Source: Turritopsis dohrnii (Eukaryota > Cnidaria > Hydrozoa > Anthoathecata > Oceaniidae). Taken from it: a DNA stretch of 64,000 nucleotides. Positions 1 to 11,624 of this stretch are shown here, one piece after another. The stretch's first letter is position 1; each line of letters opens with the position of its first letter. The stretch is from NCBI GenBank assembly GCA_027922465.2, contig BQMF02000171.1, positions 310,001-374,000 on the forward strand, in the 5' to 3' direction. A program made the translations under genes and the position numbers. The notes below the pieces were generated by a model. That model had not been told where the DNA came from. It saw only the letters and a list, made by a program, of their open reading frames with translations, and ran no database searches.

Positions 1-170
1 ATTACACTTACGAAACAACCAAACCCATTGCGAACGTCAAACTTGTATGTATCTGTGGCTAGTCTGCCATTTTTGAATTTAGCAAACAAGAATTAGATCC
101 TAATCGACTGAATCAGTGCTTATTCCCGTTTTACGTTTCGAAGTTTTTACCCGTCATTTTGGCTAAAATT

Positions 171-263
171 TGCGCATAAGAGGTAAAAAAATGCGCATTT
201 TTTTCTCGCTAGTGCGTAGTATTTAACCTTCAAAAAATGCGCAGATATTTTAAAAAGTGCGCA
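171..263. repeat. Left cluster of TGCGCA palindromes
   Basis: Exact TGCGCA occurs at 171-176, 192-197, 238-243 and 258-263. In AT-rich DNA this hexamer should be rare. The position beside a pogo-like element suggests subterminal transposase-binding sites. That function is inference. Confidence 0.6.
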
Positions 264-552
264 AGAACTTGTTAAGAAATTTCAGCTAAGGTGACAGTAA
301 TAACGGGCATTTATATGTTTCTAGTGCCTTATAGTACCTAGCCAGTAATTCTTTAATGTATATTTTATTTAGAAGAGAAACTCAAAAGATTTAAGTAACC
401 GAGATACAAGGGTCAATTATTATATAGCTTTTTTCTTGATTTCAGCAAAAACCTAATTATTGGAAAACAGAAAAAAAAACAATTTTGATAGTTGACAGAA
501 TAGTTTTTCAAGTGTTATTTTCATTGTTAAACTTGTATAATATATACTATGT

Positions 553-1404
553 CTATTCCGGAATTTCTTTGTTGTAAAGTTCTAGGCGGTCAGTCTCCAC
601 TATGTTGTCAAAATTACATACCAGCCTGTTGTACGCACTGAAGTTGAACTTTCCTCCTTTCACAGGTTCGAGTGACAGTGGGCCAGAGATGATATCAGAT
701 ATTGGGAAAGTGTAAATGTCCTTGTTCTTTGGGTTACGGTAGGGTTCAAAAAGGTTGTCAGTATAACCATGCTTCGGTTTAAGACATTCAAGTTTTATTT
801 CCTTGGTTCTCCCTTCTTTATCATAAAGGAATCGATTCAGCAATTTTCCGATGCTAATAGATGGTTTTCCTCTCTCATCATAAAAAATAGCCCCAAACCA
901 TTTTTGTTGGATGTCAGTTTCGGGAGTGGGTAATGACAAATATTTCCACAACAATACTAGCTCTTCTCTTTCGTTTTTCTCGAGATCGTCATTTTCTTCT
1001 CCTTCATCATCGGACATACTATCAACATCGTCATCATCTCCAAACAGCTCATCACACATGGGTTGCGCATTTGATCTTACTGGTAGCTCGTCATCACTTT
1101 CATCTTCTTCGCTGTGTGCACTTTCTTTCACCATTTTTCGAAAATCAATTCCACGTTTGACTGGTTCTTTTGGCTTCTTTGGTTTGGTTTTGCCTATCTC
1201 GGGTTTCTTCACTTTTTCTTTATTCGATTCTGTGGCGTCTCCATCTTTCGTCTCTGTTGTTTCGACTGCCTCAGTTGCTGTTGCTGGCTTGTTTCCGTCT
1301 TTTCCTTTTGGTTTTTCTTTCTCCTTGCTTTTCTTGGTCTTTTTCTTTGTGTTTGCTTCTTCAATCAGCTTTCGATATTCAGCATCCGTGATGACTTTGG
1401 TCAT
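553..1404 (-). CDS. Second ORF of the pogo-like element, acidic/lysine-rich protein
   Basis: This is an intact 283-residue ORF that begins 22 bp downstream of the transposase stop and reads on the same strand. The N-terminal ~85 residues are Lys/Pro/Glu-rich and low in complexity. Residues ~95-150 are strongly acidic (runs of D, E and S). Residues ~150-283 form a compact segment with a WFGAIFYDERGKP block and repeated aromatic/Asp positions, which looks like the conserved domain. I do not recognise the family. The tight spacing suggests one bicistronic transcript, or splicing of the two reading frames. It may be an accessory DNA-binding or transposition-assisting protein, but no motif proves this. 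Confidence 0.6.
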   Translation of the reverse strand: MTKVITDAEYRKLIEEANTKKKTKKSKEKEKPKGKDGNKPATATEAVETTETKDGDATESNKEKVKKPEIGKTKPKKPKEPVKRGIDFRKMVKESAHSEEDESDDELPVRSNAQPMCDELFGDDDDVDSMSDDEGEENDDLEKNEREELVLLWKYLSLPTPETDIQQKWFGAIFYDERGKPSISIGKLLNRFLYDKEGRTKEIKLECLKPKHGYTDNLFEPYRNPKNKDIYTFPISDIISGPLSLEPVKGGKFNFSAYNRLVCNFDNIVETDRLELYNKEIPE

Positions 1405-1426
1405 TTTGTCAACTTTTTTTTGCTTT

Positions 1427-3091
1427 TCAGTTTACCTTAATAGATTTTCCTTTCATTGTTGATAGTACAATTTCCTCAAACGTTTTTGGCTCTTCCTCCA
1501 GCGTCCATTTGGGAACCCAACGAAAACCTTGTGGTGCTGCTTGAAGTGGTCCAAGTAATTTACAATTGATGCATTCACAGGCGGGAGCATTTGGTATTTG
1601 TATTGGTGTTAAGAAGTTTGAGTAATTCTGGTTATTCTGCTGGCTAGTAGATGGTTCTTGTTGCGACTGTTGAGTGACTGGCGTTGCTGGTAGGGATGAA
1701 GAGGGATCGTTGTTAACTGCTACTTGGGCATTTAATGCAGGATTTGTTGACTGAGATGGAGATGGATTGTTGTCAGCTGTTACTTGGGTATCCAATACAG
1801 GAGTCGGTGTTGATGATTCTGCGCATGAACCGAAAGCTAATTGCTCAATATCAGCATCTGGTTTGCCCATCTCACACCAGTTTTTATATTTCTTAAGCAC
1901 ACGAGGATCGAAATGCTTGGTATCATACTTGTCTCGATTGAATGGAAAGATGCCGGTTGTTCGAAATCCTGATACAACATTTTCAGGTGACAAGCCTTGG
2001 TGCCAGATTTTGCACAGTAAGTCGACAAAGGCTGGTTTCGACATGTTCTCAGATGGACCAACTACATTCATCCTTTGGTTGAGCGCCTTTTCCCATTCCC
2101 GTTTCAATGGTCCGAAACAGCAAACGTCTAAGGGCTGAAGGCGGTCGGTAACATGTGGGGGAAGCTTTATTAAAGTGATATTTTCAGCTTCAGCTTTATC
2201 AATCAATTCTATTGACACATGAGACAGATGCCCGTCATAGATAAGTAGAAGAGGACGTTCAGTTACCTGCTCTGAAAATTTGACGAACCACGAATAAAAA
2301 ATGTCAGTTGTCATTCACCCGTTGTCAGAGTTAGCGTACATCGTATTCGGCAAGGCATCCTTTCCTTTCCATGAGGACCAAAGGCTTTTACCGGTAAAAA
2401 TGACCATTGGGTCCATCACTCGTCCTGCAGCATTGCACGCAGCTAGCGTCGTTATGTTTTCTCTACCAGCACCCCAGGTAAGTTTATAAGCAACTTTTCC
2501 TTTAGCACCTATAACCTTAGACTTGCTTGGGCCGGTTGGAAACCCTGACTCATCTAAGTTCCATACTTGTTCAGCATTAAGCCCTTTATCAATAATCTCT
2601 TTCTCCAGCACATCGTAAAAATCGTAAATTACGAATGGATTGGCGGTGGCAGAGATTCTAGCGGTGCTTATGAAATTTGCCTTTTTTAGAGACAAACCGT
2701 TTCTTTTCATAAAGTCCTTCATAAAGTCCTTCCCAGGTACTTCGTTCTTAAAAGGAGTTTTTAGATTATTCTGTTGAACGTATCTTTTAATGAAATACTT
2801 CAGTTCATTGAGATTTGGTCTAAAACCAGTTGCACATAAAGTCTTAATGCAATTTGCGATATGTGTCTCCACATTACAAGAAAGTGCAGTTTTTCTACCA
2901 CTACCTATGAATTTTTTGCCTTCATGTAGCATTTTCTTTCTGCGTCTAATGTTCGATTCAGTTACGCCGTATTTTTTGGCTGCTTTTCGTAAAGAGGTTC
3001 CATTAAGGTGCGCTTCAAGAGCATTTTGAAGATCATGTTCGGTCCAACGACGAACGCTTTTTCGGTTTTTCAAAGAATTCGGCTTTCCCAT
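1427..3091 (-). pseudogene. pogo/Tigger-family DDE transposase with one internal stop
   Basis: This transposase would cut and paste the surrounding element. The frame is about 554 codons, split by a TGA at 2315-2317, where the family normally has a Trp codon just after the ...SDNG motif. The next codon is ATG, so each half appears as its own ORF. The N-terminus (residues ~12-55, RRWTEHDLQNAL...ESNIRRR) is a psq/CENP-B helix-turn-helix. The catalytic region has the first Asp in VWNLDESGF (~residue 180), the second in LLIYDGHLSH and the third in LQPLDVCCFGPLKR, about 35 residues later, giving a pogo-type triad. The C-terminal ~150 residues are Gln/Ser/Thr/Pro-rich. Apart from the TGG-to-TGA change the protein looks functional. 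Readthrough would restore it, but a simple nonsense mutation is more likely. Confidence 0.85.
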
Positions 3092-3458
3092 AGTTTGACG
3101 TTTGTTTTCTTAAAAGGTGAAAGAAAATAAAAGGATTTACTCAATTTTTCATGAAAACATATACGTAAATCATCTCATGCGATAGTTTATCAAAATCGAG
3201 TGTTTAAATATCCAAATAAAGTCTTTAACAAACGTCAAAATTTATCACAGTGGAAATGAAAATTGATGAAGTTTTTCAATAACAAAACTTACAGGCTGAC
3301 AGTGTGTATCAGCGAAGCAGATCCAGAAAGAAAGGGAGGAAATCTTCAGCAGCTTCCAAAACAATAACGTGGGATGAACTGTGTTAGCAACAACACGTAA
3401 ATTTGTTTACAATAAGTTTTAACGGGAAAAATAGACTTTTTCTTGAGATGCAACTTGG

Positions 3459-3526
3459 TGCGCATATTTAAAAATGTGCGCAGTTTTTACCCGCTGCATT
3501 TAGAATTTGCGGCAAAAAACTGCGCA
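3459..3526. repeat. Right cluster of TGCGCA palindromes
   Basis: Exact TGCGCA occurs at 3459-3464, 3477-3482 and 3521-3526, mirroring the left cluster on the other side of the pogo-like genes. No other part of the element shows such density. Confidence 0.6.
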
Positions 3527-3818
3527 TCTTCTGTAGGAAGGAGAGTTGATATCTATGAGTGAGAGCAAATTTTGTCTAAAAGGCATACACCAGAGCAACA
3601 GATAAAGACAAAATGGCAGGCGCGCAGAGGAAGCGCATGAAAGAAAAAGATGTATGTGGTCTAACCAAAGTCTATCCGTGCTCGAAAATGGATGTTGGCT
3701 TAATGTTGTTATAATTTCTGAATGAAATAATCAAAGTAAGTTATTTTTTTGGAAATATAAGGTTCTTAGAATACAGTTTTATCATTGATCAAAATGAGGG
3801 TGGGTTTTATTGATTTGG

Positions 3819-4437
3819 TCATAAAAAACTTCTGTGCACTTTTTCTCCACATGCCATAGGTGAGCAGATTTTAGCCTCCCTGACTATTCGATTCGTTATC
3901 TTTTTCTTGGCTTCTGGTGAATAAAAATCAATGTCAGCAATACGTGATGGTGTGACAGCAATACGTGATGGTGTGACATTTTTCATAAAATTTTGTTTCC
4001 ACTCACATGGTAAATCTGTTGGTGTTTGTTTTGTAAAGCCTAGTCTGACTGCTGCTTCAATTTTATATAAAACACCAGCTACATGAGAACACGTTTCTCC
4101 GAGTCTAGAATTAGAAAAATATAAGTAAGTATATACATATAAGTAAGTCACACGTCTTGTATAGGTTACTGATTTAAATTATAAACTTTTACAGAAACTT
4201 TCTTACCCAGCCATACAGGTGCAGTGTGCACACAATACTGAACCCTTTTTATTAAGAGCAACCCAAGGTTGATGATGGGTATCATTTGTTCGATAAGATG
4301 GACGAATTTCAGCTTTTGCTAGAAAATAACCATTGTCAAGCCATATATGAAATATTGCTTGGACCCAGCCAGATGCAAAGTATTTGTAAGCCTCAAGTGA
4401 CTTGTAATTTTCCATTGCTTCAGGGCTGAAGATTCCT
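3819..4437 (-). pseudogene. SWIM zinc-finger protein fragment (YqaJ-associated type)
   Basis: Two exons are visible. Exon 1 (about 4437-4207) follows an acceptor-like TTTAG and encodes GIFSPEAMENYKSLEAY... through WVALN...CAHCTCMAG. The donor GTAAGA lies at 4206-4201, the intron spans 4105-4206, and exon 2 (4104-3819) starts GLGETCSHVAGVLYKIEAAV after CTAG. Together these form a SWIM finger (C-x-C...C-x-H), which binds nucleic acid or protein partners. In cnidarian genomes this module usually precedes a YqaJ recombinase domain in multicopy genes (family knowledge). No YqaJ domain follows here. A 21-bp tandem duplication (3937-3957, 3958-3978) repeats VTPSRIA. The reading frame ends at 3819, so this is a partial gene. 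Confidence 0.65.
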
Positions 4438-4713
4438 AAATTATATTATCAAATTAGAGTAAAAATTTGCCATATTGGTTATTGATAAAAAATATATTTT
4501 GAAGTAGAAGCTTTTCGGCTTACGCCATCATCAGTACAATAAAATGAGTCTTTTAAAAAATCGGATAAATATATACAACTTTTTAAAAAATGCGTAATAA
4601 AAAGGGTAATTAATTTTAAATAAAAGTGCTAAAAGGCTAAAAGTAATTGTATTTATAATATATGCAGGAGTAATTATGTGACTGAATTCTCATGTGACAC
4701 CGTTTCGGAATAA
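4438..4713. other. AT-rich spacer
   Basis: No coding or structured signal was seen between the SWIM exon and the Penelope relic. Confidence 0.5.
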
Positions 4714-5649
4714 TTAAAGTTTCTTTGTATCCTTTTGATTATCAAGTGTCGGTCCCTTGAGGGCGATGATAGTGGCTTCTAAGTTCTTTCGTTCACGGTA
4801 ATGTATCGAGGCGCTAGTAATTATTTTCCAAGTAAATGAGTGGTCGGGGAATTTGGAAAGATGGTTTGCTGGCTCCGAATTCTTGTTTGTTGGGTCGTTG
4901 TGTTCTCCCCATCTCACCGCTAAGTTTCGTTTCGCCAATATACATTTCACCACAGATACAAACGCCTTCATAAATCTGGCATGAAGGGTGCTGATTTTTG
5001 TCCTTCAACTTAGATAGTGTCTTAACTTTTCTGGTTTTCCATCTGATTATGACGCGATAACGATCATTTGTAAATTCATTGAACTTCTCGATGAAACGTT
5101 TCGAAAGTGACATGTTTGATTCACAGAATGGTATTTCAAAGTAAACGCGTTGGATCGGAATTTCAAAAAAGTTTGCGGGTATAATCAAGTCATCGTCTTC
5201 ATCATTTCTTTCAATTTCTTCTTCTTCTCGGGCGCGTTGTTTATCCTCAAAGTTCCGTATAATGCTATTGACGAATGGCTTCGGAAAATCCGCACCATCA
5301 AACTTTTTTCGAATTTGACGTTTTTCGTTGTTAAAATCAAATGCAATCTTTTAGCTCTGGAGAGGTCACCGATAACTGCATTTCTCTTGTAGCTTTTTGG
5401 GACTTGCGAGGTCCAGTGTACAGGTACTTTCGTTGGTTTCCTGAAGACAGCTGTGCTGATAGTGTTGTTGTCTTGCGAGATGATATTTGTATCCAAGAAC
5501 TTTGAAGGGTTGACCTCGCATGTGAAGCGTAGCTTTGGATGGTATGCATTCAGTGCTGCGAAGAGAGTATCAGGAGCATTCTTCTTTCTGCGGTTTATGA
5601 TATCATCCATGAAACGAGTTGAAAAAAAGCTTGAATTTTTGTATCGCAA
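4714..5649 (-). pseudogene. Penelope-like retroelement relic: RT end plus GIY-YIG endonuclease
   Basis: Three overlapping frames give consecutive pieces of one protein. At 5649-5185 is the RT C-terminal half, with the catalytic RFMDDI block, FLDTNI, a P-x-H...SYKRNAVIGDLSRAKRL segment and thumb-like sequence. At 5188-4814 is EIPF...KFNEF, then a CxC followed by EMYIGET, the start of a GIY-YIG nuclease. At 4971-4714 is the remaining GIY-YIG region, with VRWGEHND, a HSFTWKI block and E-x-x-I. The order RT then GIY-YIG is diagnostic for Penelope-like elements, which prime on nicked DNA. At least two frameshifts and the missing N-terminal RT show a 5'-truncated dead copy. Confidence 0.75.
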
Positions 5650-6406
5650 AAATAACCGCTAAAAACTGCAAATTTAATGCCAAAATTAGAACATTAAGTA
5701 AGTACTCATGATACTCTAAAACCTCCAAAATTAATTTTTATGATTGGAATTTTCTATCTAAAGTTACAGGTCTTTTTGTTTCAACTGCAGATTATTTTGA
5801 GACAGACTTTAATTGAGTAAAAACTTAAAGTTGCCTTTAAAAAGAACTAGTTCTAGGAGCAAAAATGTAACACCATTGATGTTGATTAAAAACCACCAGC
5901 TTCATACACATCTCCTTCATGTTTAGTTCTTGTCTCTCCAATTTTTCCGTTCCACCCTTAAAGTTTTACGCCTTTCCTTAGCTGCTTCAGTGCTCCTTCA
6001 ATTTCTCAAAATCAAATGTCGCTTTTGAACTTTCGAGTTTTACTTTGCCTGCAAGCTCCATAACTCCCTATTCCTATTTTACTTTCATTAAATTCCAGAA
6101 TGGCTGAATTGACATCAATTTCCAGAGTTTGTCTGTTCATGTAAACACGCTTGGGGCACCTTGTCTAAACGATTCATTGACGTTTTCTATGGTTCATCTT
6201 TAATGTTAGGTTAAGTTATGTCATTCGGATAATGGCTTTTTATTGGAACAATGAGATAAAATTGCATTTACGCAAAAATAAGTTCCGCAAAAAAAAGTTC
6301 CATACAAACTTATCACAATACCATCGACAGCAGTTGTTTCAACAAAAGAAAGATTAGTTAGATTAATTAGTGGTTAAAAGTCTGTTTTAATACACTGTAT
6401 ATTAAA
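5650..6406. other. Intergenic stretch without recognised features
   Basis: AT-rich sequence. No convincing ORF, inverted repeat or splice-bounded exon was seen. Confidence 0.4.
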
Positions 6407-7850
6407 TCATTTTTTACACCCACAACATGTTAAATCAATTGTTTGCATATCAATGGTAAACGCTAGCAGCATGCATGTTTGGTGGAACCATCTCTCGCAT
6501 ATTTCACATGCCATCCACGTCACTTCTTCTATGTCTTCCTCGTAAGAGCGAAGACATTTCAGTATCGGTATTGCTTTTGCACTTTTTACTTCATTTTCGA
6601 GCATATTTTCCTCTTCTTTTTTTTTACTTTCCTTTTATTTCCTTTTATTGTTATGTTTTGTACATACAGTGTGTATCAGAATGTCTTATCCACCAACTTT
6701 CAAGGCATATTTTTCATTTCATGTCTGATAAAGTATTTTGAAGTTTATATCACAAGAAAGAGCTTTTCATGCCCTCATGCTTTACCCACGTCACTTCTTC
6801 TTCATCTTCCTCGTAAGGGGGACGACATTTTGGACAAAGGGTATCTTAATTGTTATCGGTATCATTATTGCACCTTTTGCTGCATTTTCGAGCATGGTTT
6901 CCTTTTTTTTGCTTTTTTCGATACCTTTCATTTTCTAACTGCAACTTCTCTGATGTTCCTCTCCCTAACTCTTTGATAGCCACATCTCCAGAAATATGAC
7001 GAGGAAGTGTTGTTTTCAATTTGTTAGTGAGCTTCGCTGGAATGCTTGAATGTTCCAAGATATTGCTGTTGCTTGTTGGCTTCTTCCGCACCTTCTCCGA
7101 CTCTTTTATGGTGTCCCAACCAAGCTTTAGTTCTCGCCATGATTTATAAATTGGATCGTCTCCAACAAAGTTTTCTTTGTGTTGCCGGTTAAACAATGCT
7201 AAATCGCTTTTGGAAATAATTTTCTCCAGATGTTGCATAGCTAGAAAACCCGGGTGTTGATTACAGCTGTCTTCGTTTTCAACCTCGTTACTTGAAGTAG
7301 GTGTAGCTTAGACAATTTCTGTATCTTTCCAAGTCAGATTTGGAGAGCAAACAAAATAAGGCTGTTCATGTGATCTAATGAATACTAACAATTGCAAAGA
7401 AATTTTATTGTACCACGTTTTGCAGCCTTTCTGCATAACTTTCATGTTCTTCAAACACATTGGAGGTCAAAAACTTTGTTTTGTTAATTTTGTTGTTACT
7501 GCACACACCAGGGTTTTCATCCACAAATTTGGCACACTTCATTCACCATATGCTTTTAAACATTTAAAGTAAGCATGAGTTGGGAACTATGGGGAGGAAG
7601 CAAATACAAGTCCAAGTCGATGTGGGCTCCATGACATCCACAAGCAGAACAACTGGAGGAATGGTAGTTGGAATGTGCTTGACAAGATGATTCGTCAACC
7701 ATCCATAAAATTGACTGGAATCCATCTTTAATCTACTCTTGCAGGTAGCCAAGAGCACGTCCGTCGTTACGCTTTTTGCCAGCAAAGAGAATGCCTGGAG
7801 TTAATGCATTTCCATTCCACTTGACACAATCTTTTATGGGTTAAGGCAAA
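6407..7850 (-). pseudogene. Decayed Tigger-like transposase with C-terminal PHD-type finger
   Basis: Reading on the minus strand, 7850-7740 encodes an LTPGILFAGKKRND-like block. At 7785-7564, FYGWLTNHLVKHI...VVLLVD is followed, after a frameshift, by HIDLDLYLL and PPHSS, the second catalytic Asp region of a pogo/Tigger DDE domain. At 7238-6846 lies a linker (YKSWRELKLGWDTI) ending in a Cys/Lys/Asn-rich tail. At 6604-6407, YEEDIEEVTWMACEICERWFHQTC is half of a PHD-type zinc finger. Part of the linker/finger junction is present twice (about 6515-6605 and 6775-6895), so the 3' end was tandemly duplicated and then diverged. Several stops and frameshifts make this a dead copy, unrelated in detail to the pogo element at 1.4-3.1 kb. 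Confidence 0.6.
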
Positions 7851-9235
7851 GACTTCTTACTACAATCTTCTGTGATGTGGAAGATTTGCAAAAATGTTAC
7901 TGACTTGCTGCCATATCGCACCGGGAAATGATTTTACAAGCACTCATTGTTTTTTTCAAAAGTTTTTCTGTGAAACTCCAGCCCTTCAGATCTTGTCTCC
8001 AACAATCTAAGTTGTGGTCGATCAGAATTCAAGGTTACATTAGATTGTTCGCGAGTTTTTCCGATGGACATGTACGTGACTATTTTTAATTGTGGAGAAT
8101 TTTTTTTATCACAGTTAGAAAGTTGATCCATACTCGGTTTCTTTTTTCCATCGATAGTGTGATTATGACGTTGGTTTTCAATTGAGTTGCTGAAATGTTG
8201 TGCGTATTTCTGCTTTTGTTCTATTCAAACTTCAAATAATTGATCTTTAATAGTTTTCTATAATCTACGATTATCATCAACCGAGTTTATAATAGCGTCG
8301 AAATTGCCATTAGTTAAATCAGCTCTTTTTAACCTCAGTGGGCGTAACAACATCCTTGATGTTAAGATTCTCAAAAGTTCTAATTTGTCTGACGACATGA
8401 GGGGAATTTTGGTTCTTCATGCAACATAGGTTGTTTCCTATACAATCCACCAAAACTTCTAAGAATCCTGTAAGTTTAGGATAAGTTAAACCACATCAGG
8501 CTAATGAATTTGTTGCTTTTGAGTTGGAATTTGGACTTGGAATTGCTGAGGAGTCAATAAGAAGCAAACTAATGTAAGGTTTAAGTTAGAATTAGTAAAT
8601 ATCTTGTCATCAAAACATTGAAGTCGAGGTTGAATGTGTTAACTTCGTTCAAAAGGTAGAGGGGTACAGTTTGGCAAGGTTTCATTTAGTCCTGGCCAGT
8701 TTTATGTTTCCAATCTAATTAATTTTGATTTTCACCTCACTTTGATATTTTATGTCTAGTAATTTTCTTATTGATTTTTTTCACTTTCATCACTCCTTCT
8801 ATTCTTTAAAATAGGGATTGGTAAAAAGTAATCCCAAATGGAGAGTTTCTGGATTGGTCGTATCAGTGGCTAATACAGGATTTGAATTTGGACGGCGGTA
8901 GACGCACATTCAAATGTAGCTGGGGGGCGCTGTAAGCTAGAATGGTCTAAAATGCATTCTATTTTAACATACTATACATATTCTTAGTCCCTTAAAACTT
9001 TCTCATTTCTTGTTATTCGTGTCGTAACAGTCTTTCCTGTAGAATCTTCAAACGTTCTCCGAAATTCAATCACGCGAATCGACGTGTTAACCTTCCGCCA
9101 TTTTTTATTTCTTTACTTTGTGTATATTTTACAGGACTATGTAATCATTTCGAAAGTTTCAGTTCATAAAGTAATCACCTAGCCTTGGTAACCAGGTACG
9201 GTAACCTCACAGAGTGCCCTTCTTTCCCAGTGCTT
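7851..9235. other. Degenerate region, no firm gene
   Basis: The 65-codon minus-strand frame at 8131-7934 has no recognisable motif and may be upstream debris of the Tigger-like relic. The rest is AT-rich with no supported feature. Confidence 0.35.
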
Positions 9236-9287
9236 CTTCTCTTGTTTACGCTAAATCGTAAGTCTGATTTAGCGCAAAAGAGAGAAG
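9236..9287. repeat. Imperfect 22-bp inverted repeat (hairpin)
   Basis: The arm CTTCTCTTGTTTACGCTAAA begins at 9236 and its near-complement ends at 9287, separated by about 8 bp, with two mismatches. It could be a small fold-back or a MITE remnant. Confidence 0.55.
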
Positions 9288-10378
9288 ATGGGACGGTAAC
9301 GAGGTTGTCTTTCCGCTTTGAAATAAGATGAACGCACTTCTCCGTATTTAATAATTTAATAAGAGAGATAAGGAACTTCTAGGTTGCGAAGAACAATTTC
9401 TCAAAACTGGATTTTAATAACTTCTTTATTAAGTGCATGAAACTTGAGCAAAGAAATTAATCTTCGGATTAATGGTGTACTGTGGGGAAAGGGATTTAAG
9501 AAATATTTTTTGCGACTCTATATTTAAATCTTAGATTTCACAGAAGAACGCTAAACAAAGAATAAAAGGATGACTACAAATCTATGCGTCGGTTCACATG
9601 TTTATCTGATAATAATTCAGGACCATTTAGACAAATTCTCACTAATCGATCAAGATTATCCTGTCTCGTTCAACGTCGTCCCAGGGTCTTTTCTCATGTC
9701 TGAGGCGGTAATTAACCTCACTTCCGATTCTTTATACGAGTTTTGTTTCTCCTCACAATTCCTTTTTTCCCTTTCTTTCGTTTTACTCTTCTCACATTCA
9801 CATTTTTCCCTTTTTATTTGAATTAACGCGCCTCGATCTTGGCGCCTAATAGCGGTTACCGCTATGAAATTTGACCTGTATTAGCCCCTGTGTATATAAA
9901 TCAATCCAAATAAATGATAAATTTTAATTTTAAAAATTGTTACATAAAAACAGTGATCCCTAAAAAACACTAATGACTTTACTTAAAACTACTTCCTTTG
10001 CTGTGTTTTGCTGTGTACCAGTATAAATATGCTTAAGCCACATTTCTCCAAAGCTTTGATGATACTACTCATCAATTGTCTTTATGCAATTATGATACAT
10101 TTAAAACAAATCCGATATAACTGTTTGTTCTTCTTCCTCAATCAATGTTGACCTGATGAACGTTTGGACAAGGTTGTGGATATATATTTACATAACAACT
10201 GTCACTTCCATTTCCACTTCATTTGAAATACTGGTAAAAATTATACAACAAAAATATGTATTCTGAAATTTCAAGTTACTTTTTAGTAAAAAAATAGCAT
10301 AGTGATTTGAGCAAATTATTCTTTCCCTTTTGTACAGATATGATGCTCAATGCAATGTTTGAAATTAAATACGAATGA
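9288..10378. other. Non-coding stretch
   Basis: The open frame at 9570-9821 is Phe/Leu/Ser-rich and looks like chance. No RNA gene, repeat boundary or exon was identified. Confidence 0.4.
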
Positions 10379-10640
10379 TCATATGTGACTGTTCATGGGA
10401 AAAAAATAACATTGATTTATAGATTAATCTATAATTACCTATATTATAGATTACATTTTATCTATAATCTATGTATAGGTAAAATTTTATCTATATTATA
10501 GATTAATATAGATTATCTATAATCTATAACCTATAATCGATAATCTATAACCTACGTTCGAAATCAATAATCTATAATGTATAACCTATAATAGAAAAAC
10601 TTTACTCGATATCTATAATCGAGTAGTCCATGCGCTATAT
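10379..10640 (+). repeat. Dispersed repeat with TAATCTA-rich core, copy 1
   Basis: A unique edge (ATATGTGAC..., CATGGGAAAA) is followed by many copies of ATAATCTAT-like units. The same edge and core appear inverted at about 27200-27398, and a shorter core occurs at 19775-19845. It is probably a non-autonomous element or expanding microsatellite family. No coding potential. Confidence 0.6.
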
Positions 10641-10750
10641 TTATAGGAAACAAGCGATAACAACTTTAATTACTTGCGAACATTTGTTATCGCATAAAAG
10701 TTTCTTCGTTTTAGTTTGTTTATGTTTTCAATGCGCCATTTTTCGGTAGT

Positions 10751-10868
10751 AAAAACATGACCAGGGACACAGGTTAATTTTTATTTCGCGAAATAATATT
10801 AGCCTTAATAAAAACATGACCAGAGGCGTCAGTCAATTTTTCTTTCGCGAAATAATGTCAGCCTTAAT
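10751..10868. repeat. 59-bp tandem duplication
   Basis: The units are 10751-10809 and 10810-10868, both starting AAAAACATGACCAG and both containing the palindrome TTTCGCGAAA. A handful of substitutions separate them. Confidence 0.75.
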
Positions 10869-11624
10869 AGAAATTAAAGTTTTGCCAGAAACATTTTCTT
10901 GGTGAAACTACTTAGGTCCTTCACATAATTTGCTATTTTCAGTGATTCTTTCGGGTGAGGTCAGTAGTTTCCATTTCCATCTTCGGGTTTCCCTGTGCCG
11001 TGCGATGTACCATATTCACGGTTTTTCTCGCATGGCAGCATTCTGCAAAGGACATGGTGTGGTGGAAAAATGCACGGCGTGGTGAGTAATTATATCCTTC
11101 TAAATCTTTCAGTGCAAGACGTTTGTAGAATTAAAGCAGTGTCAAAATATAGATTTCCTCTCGTACTTATGGAATGGGGTTGTATTAAATAGGAGATACC
11201 AATCAAAATGTTTATATTCATTACATTCTACGTTGAACAAAAATACTCATGGAATAAACTAGAAAAACACAGCATGCTCAACGATATCAAAATAAACTCG
11301 TTATATAAGCATACAGTAAATTTGGCTAAAGCTCAATGCAGGTATTTTCAATAATTAAGGACTTCCTCCAGTTGCAATACACTAATTGTGCTTAATATAA
11401 AGGATCTACTGATATATCAGTCAAGATAAAAATGAACTGTAATGAGAGCCAATTAATGATATGTACACCTTGTTTTTAGTATGTCAACTTTTTGTTCAGT
11501 GTTTTTTTGTCCAAGTCAGCTCCACTTCACTATCAACCCCATTTCTGAGGCGGGAGATTTAAAAAAAATTTATTTATTAGGCAACTAGCAATGTCAAAGA
11601 TAGGGAATACAAACAAATTTAATT
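10869..11624. other. Non-coding stretch
   Basis: AT-rich. No gene-like signal was seen. It is probably the downstream flank of the HADNC/GHTKF gene. Confidence 0.4.

Larger units (their letters stand above)
160..3530 (-). mobile_element. pogo/Tigger-like DNA transposon
   Basis: This region contains a CENP-B-type HTH plus DDE transposase and, downstream on the same strand, a second ORF. Both flanks carry clusters of the palindrome TGCGCA (four on the left, three on the right), which marks them as matching subterminal regions. I could not fix exact terminal inverted repeats or a TA duplication, so the boundaries are approximate. The cargo order on the minus strand is transposase, then an acidic ORF. 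Both ORFs are nearly intact, so the copy looks fairly recent. Confidence 0.75.

Noticed and set aside
911..1462. Plus-strand ORFs opposite the acidic ORF at 553-1404
   Set aside because: Ser/Phe-rich translation is the antisense of Lys/Glu/Asp codons; shadow only.
9570..9821. 83-codon ORF on plus strand
   Set aside because: Low-complexity Phe/Leu/Ser tail, no splice signals or motifs.
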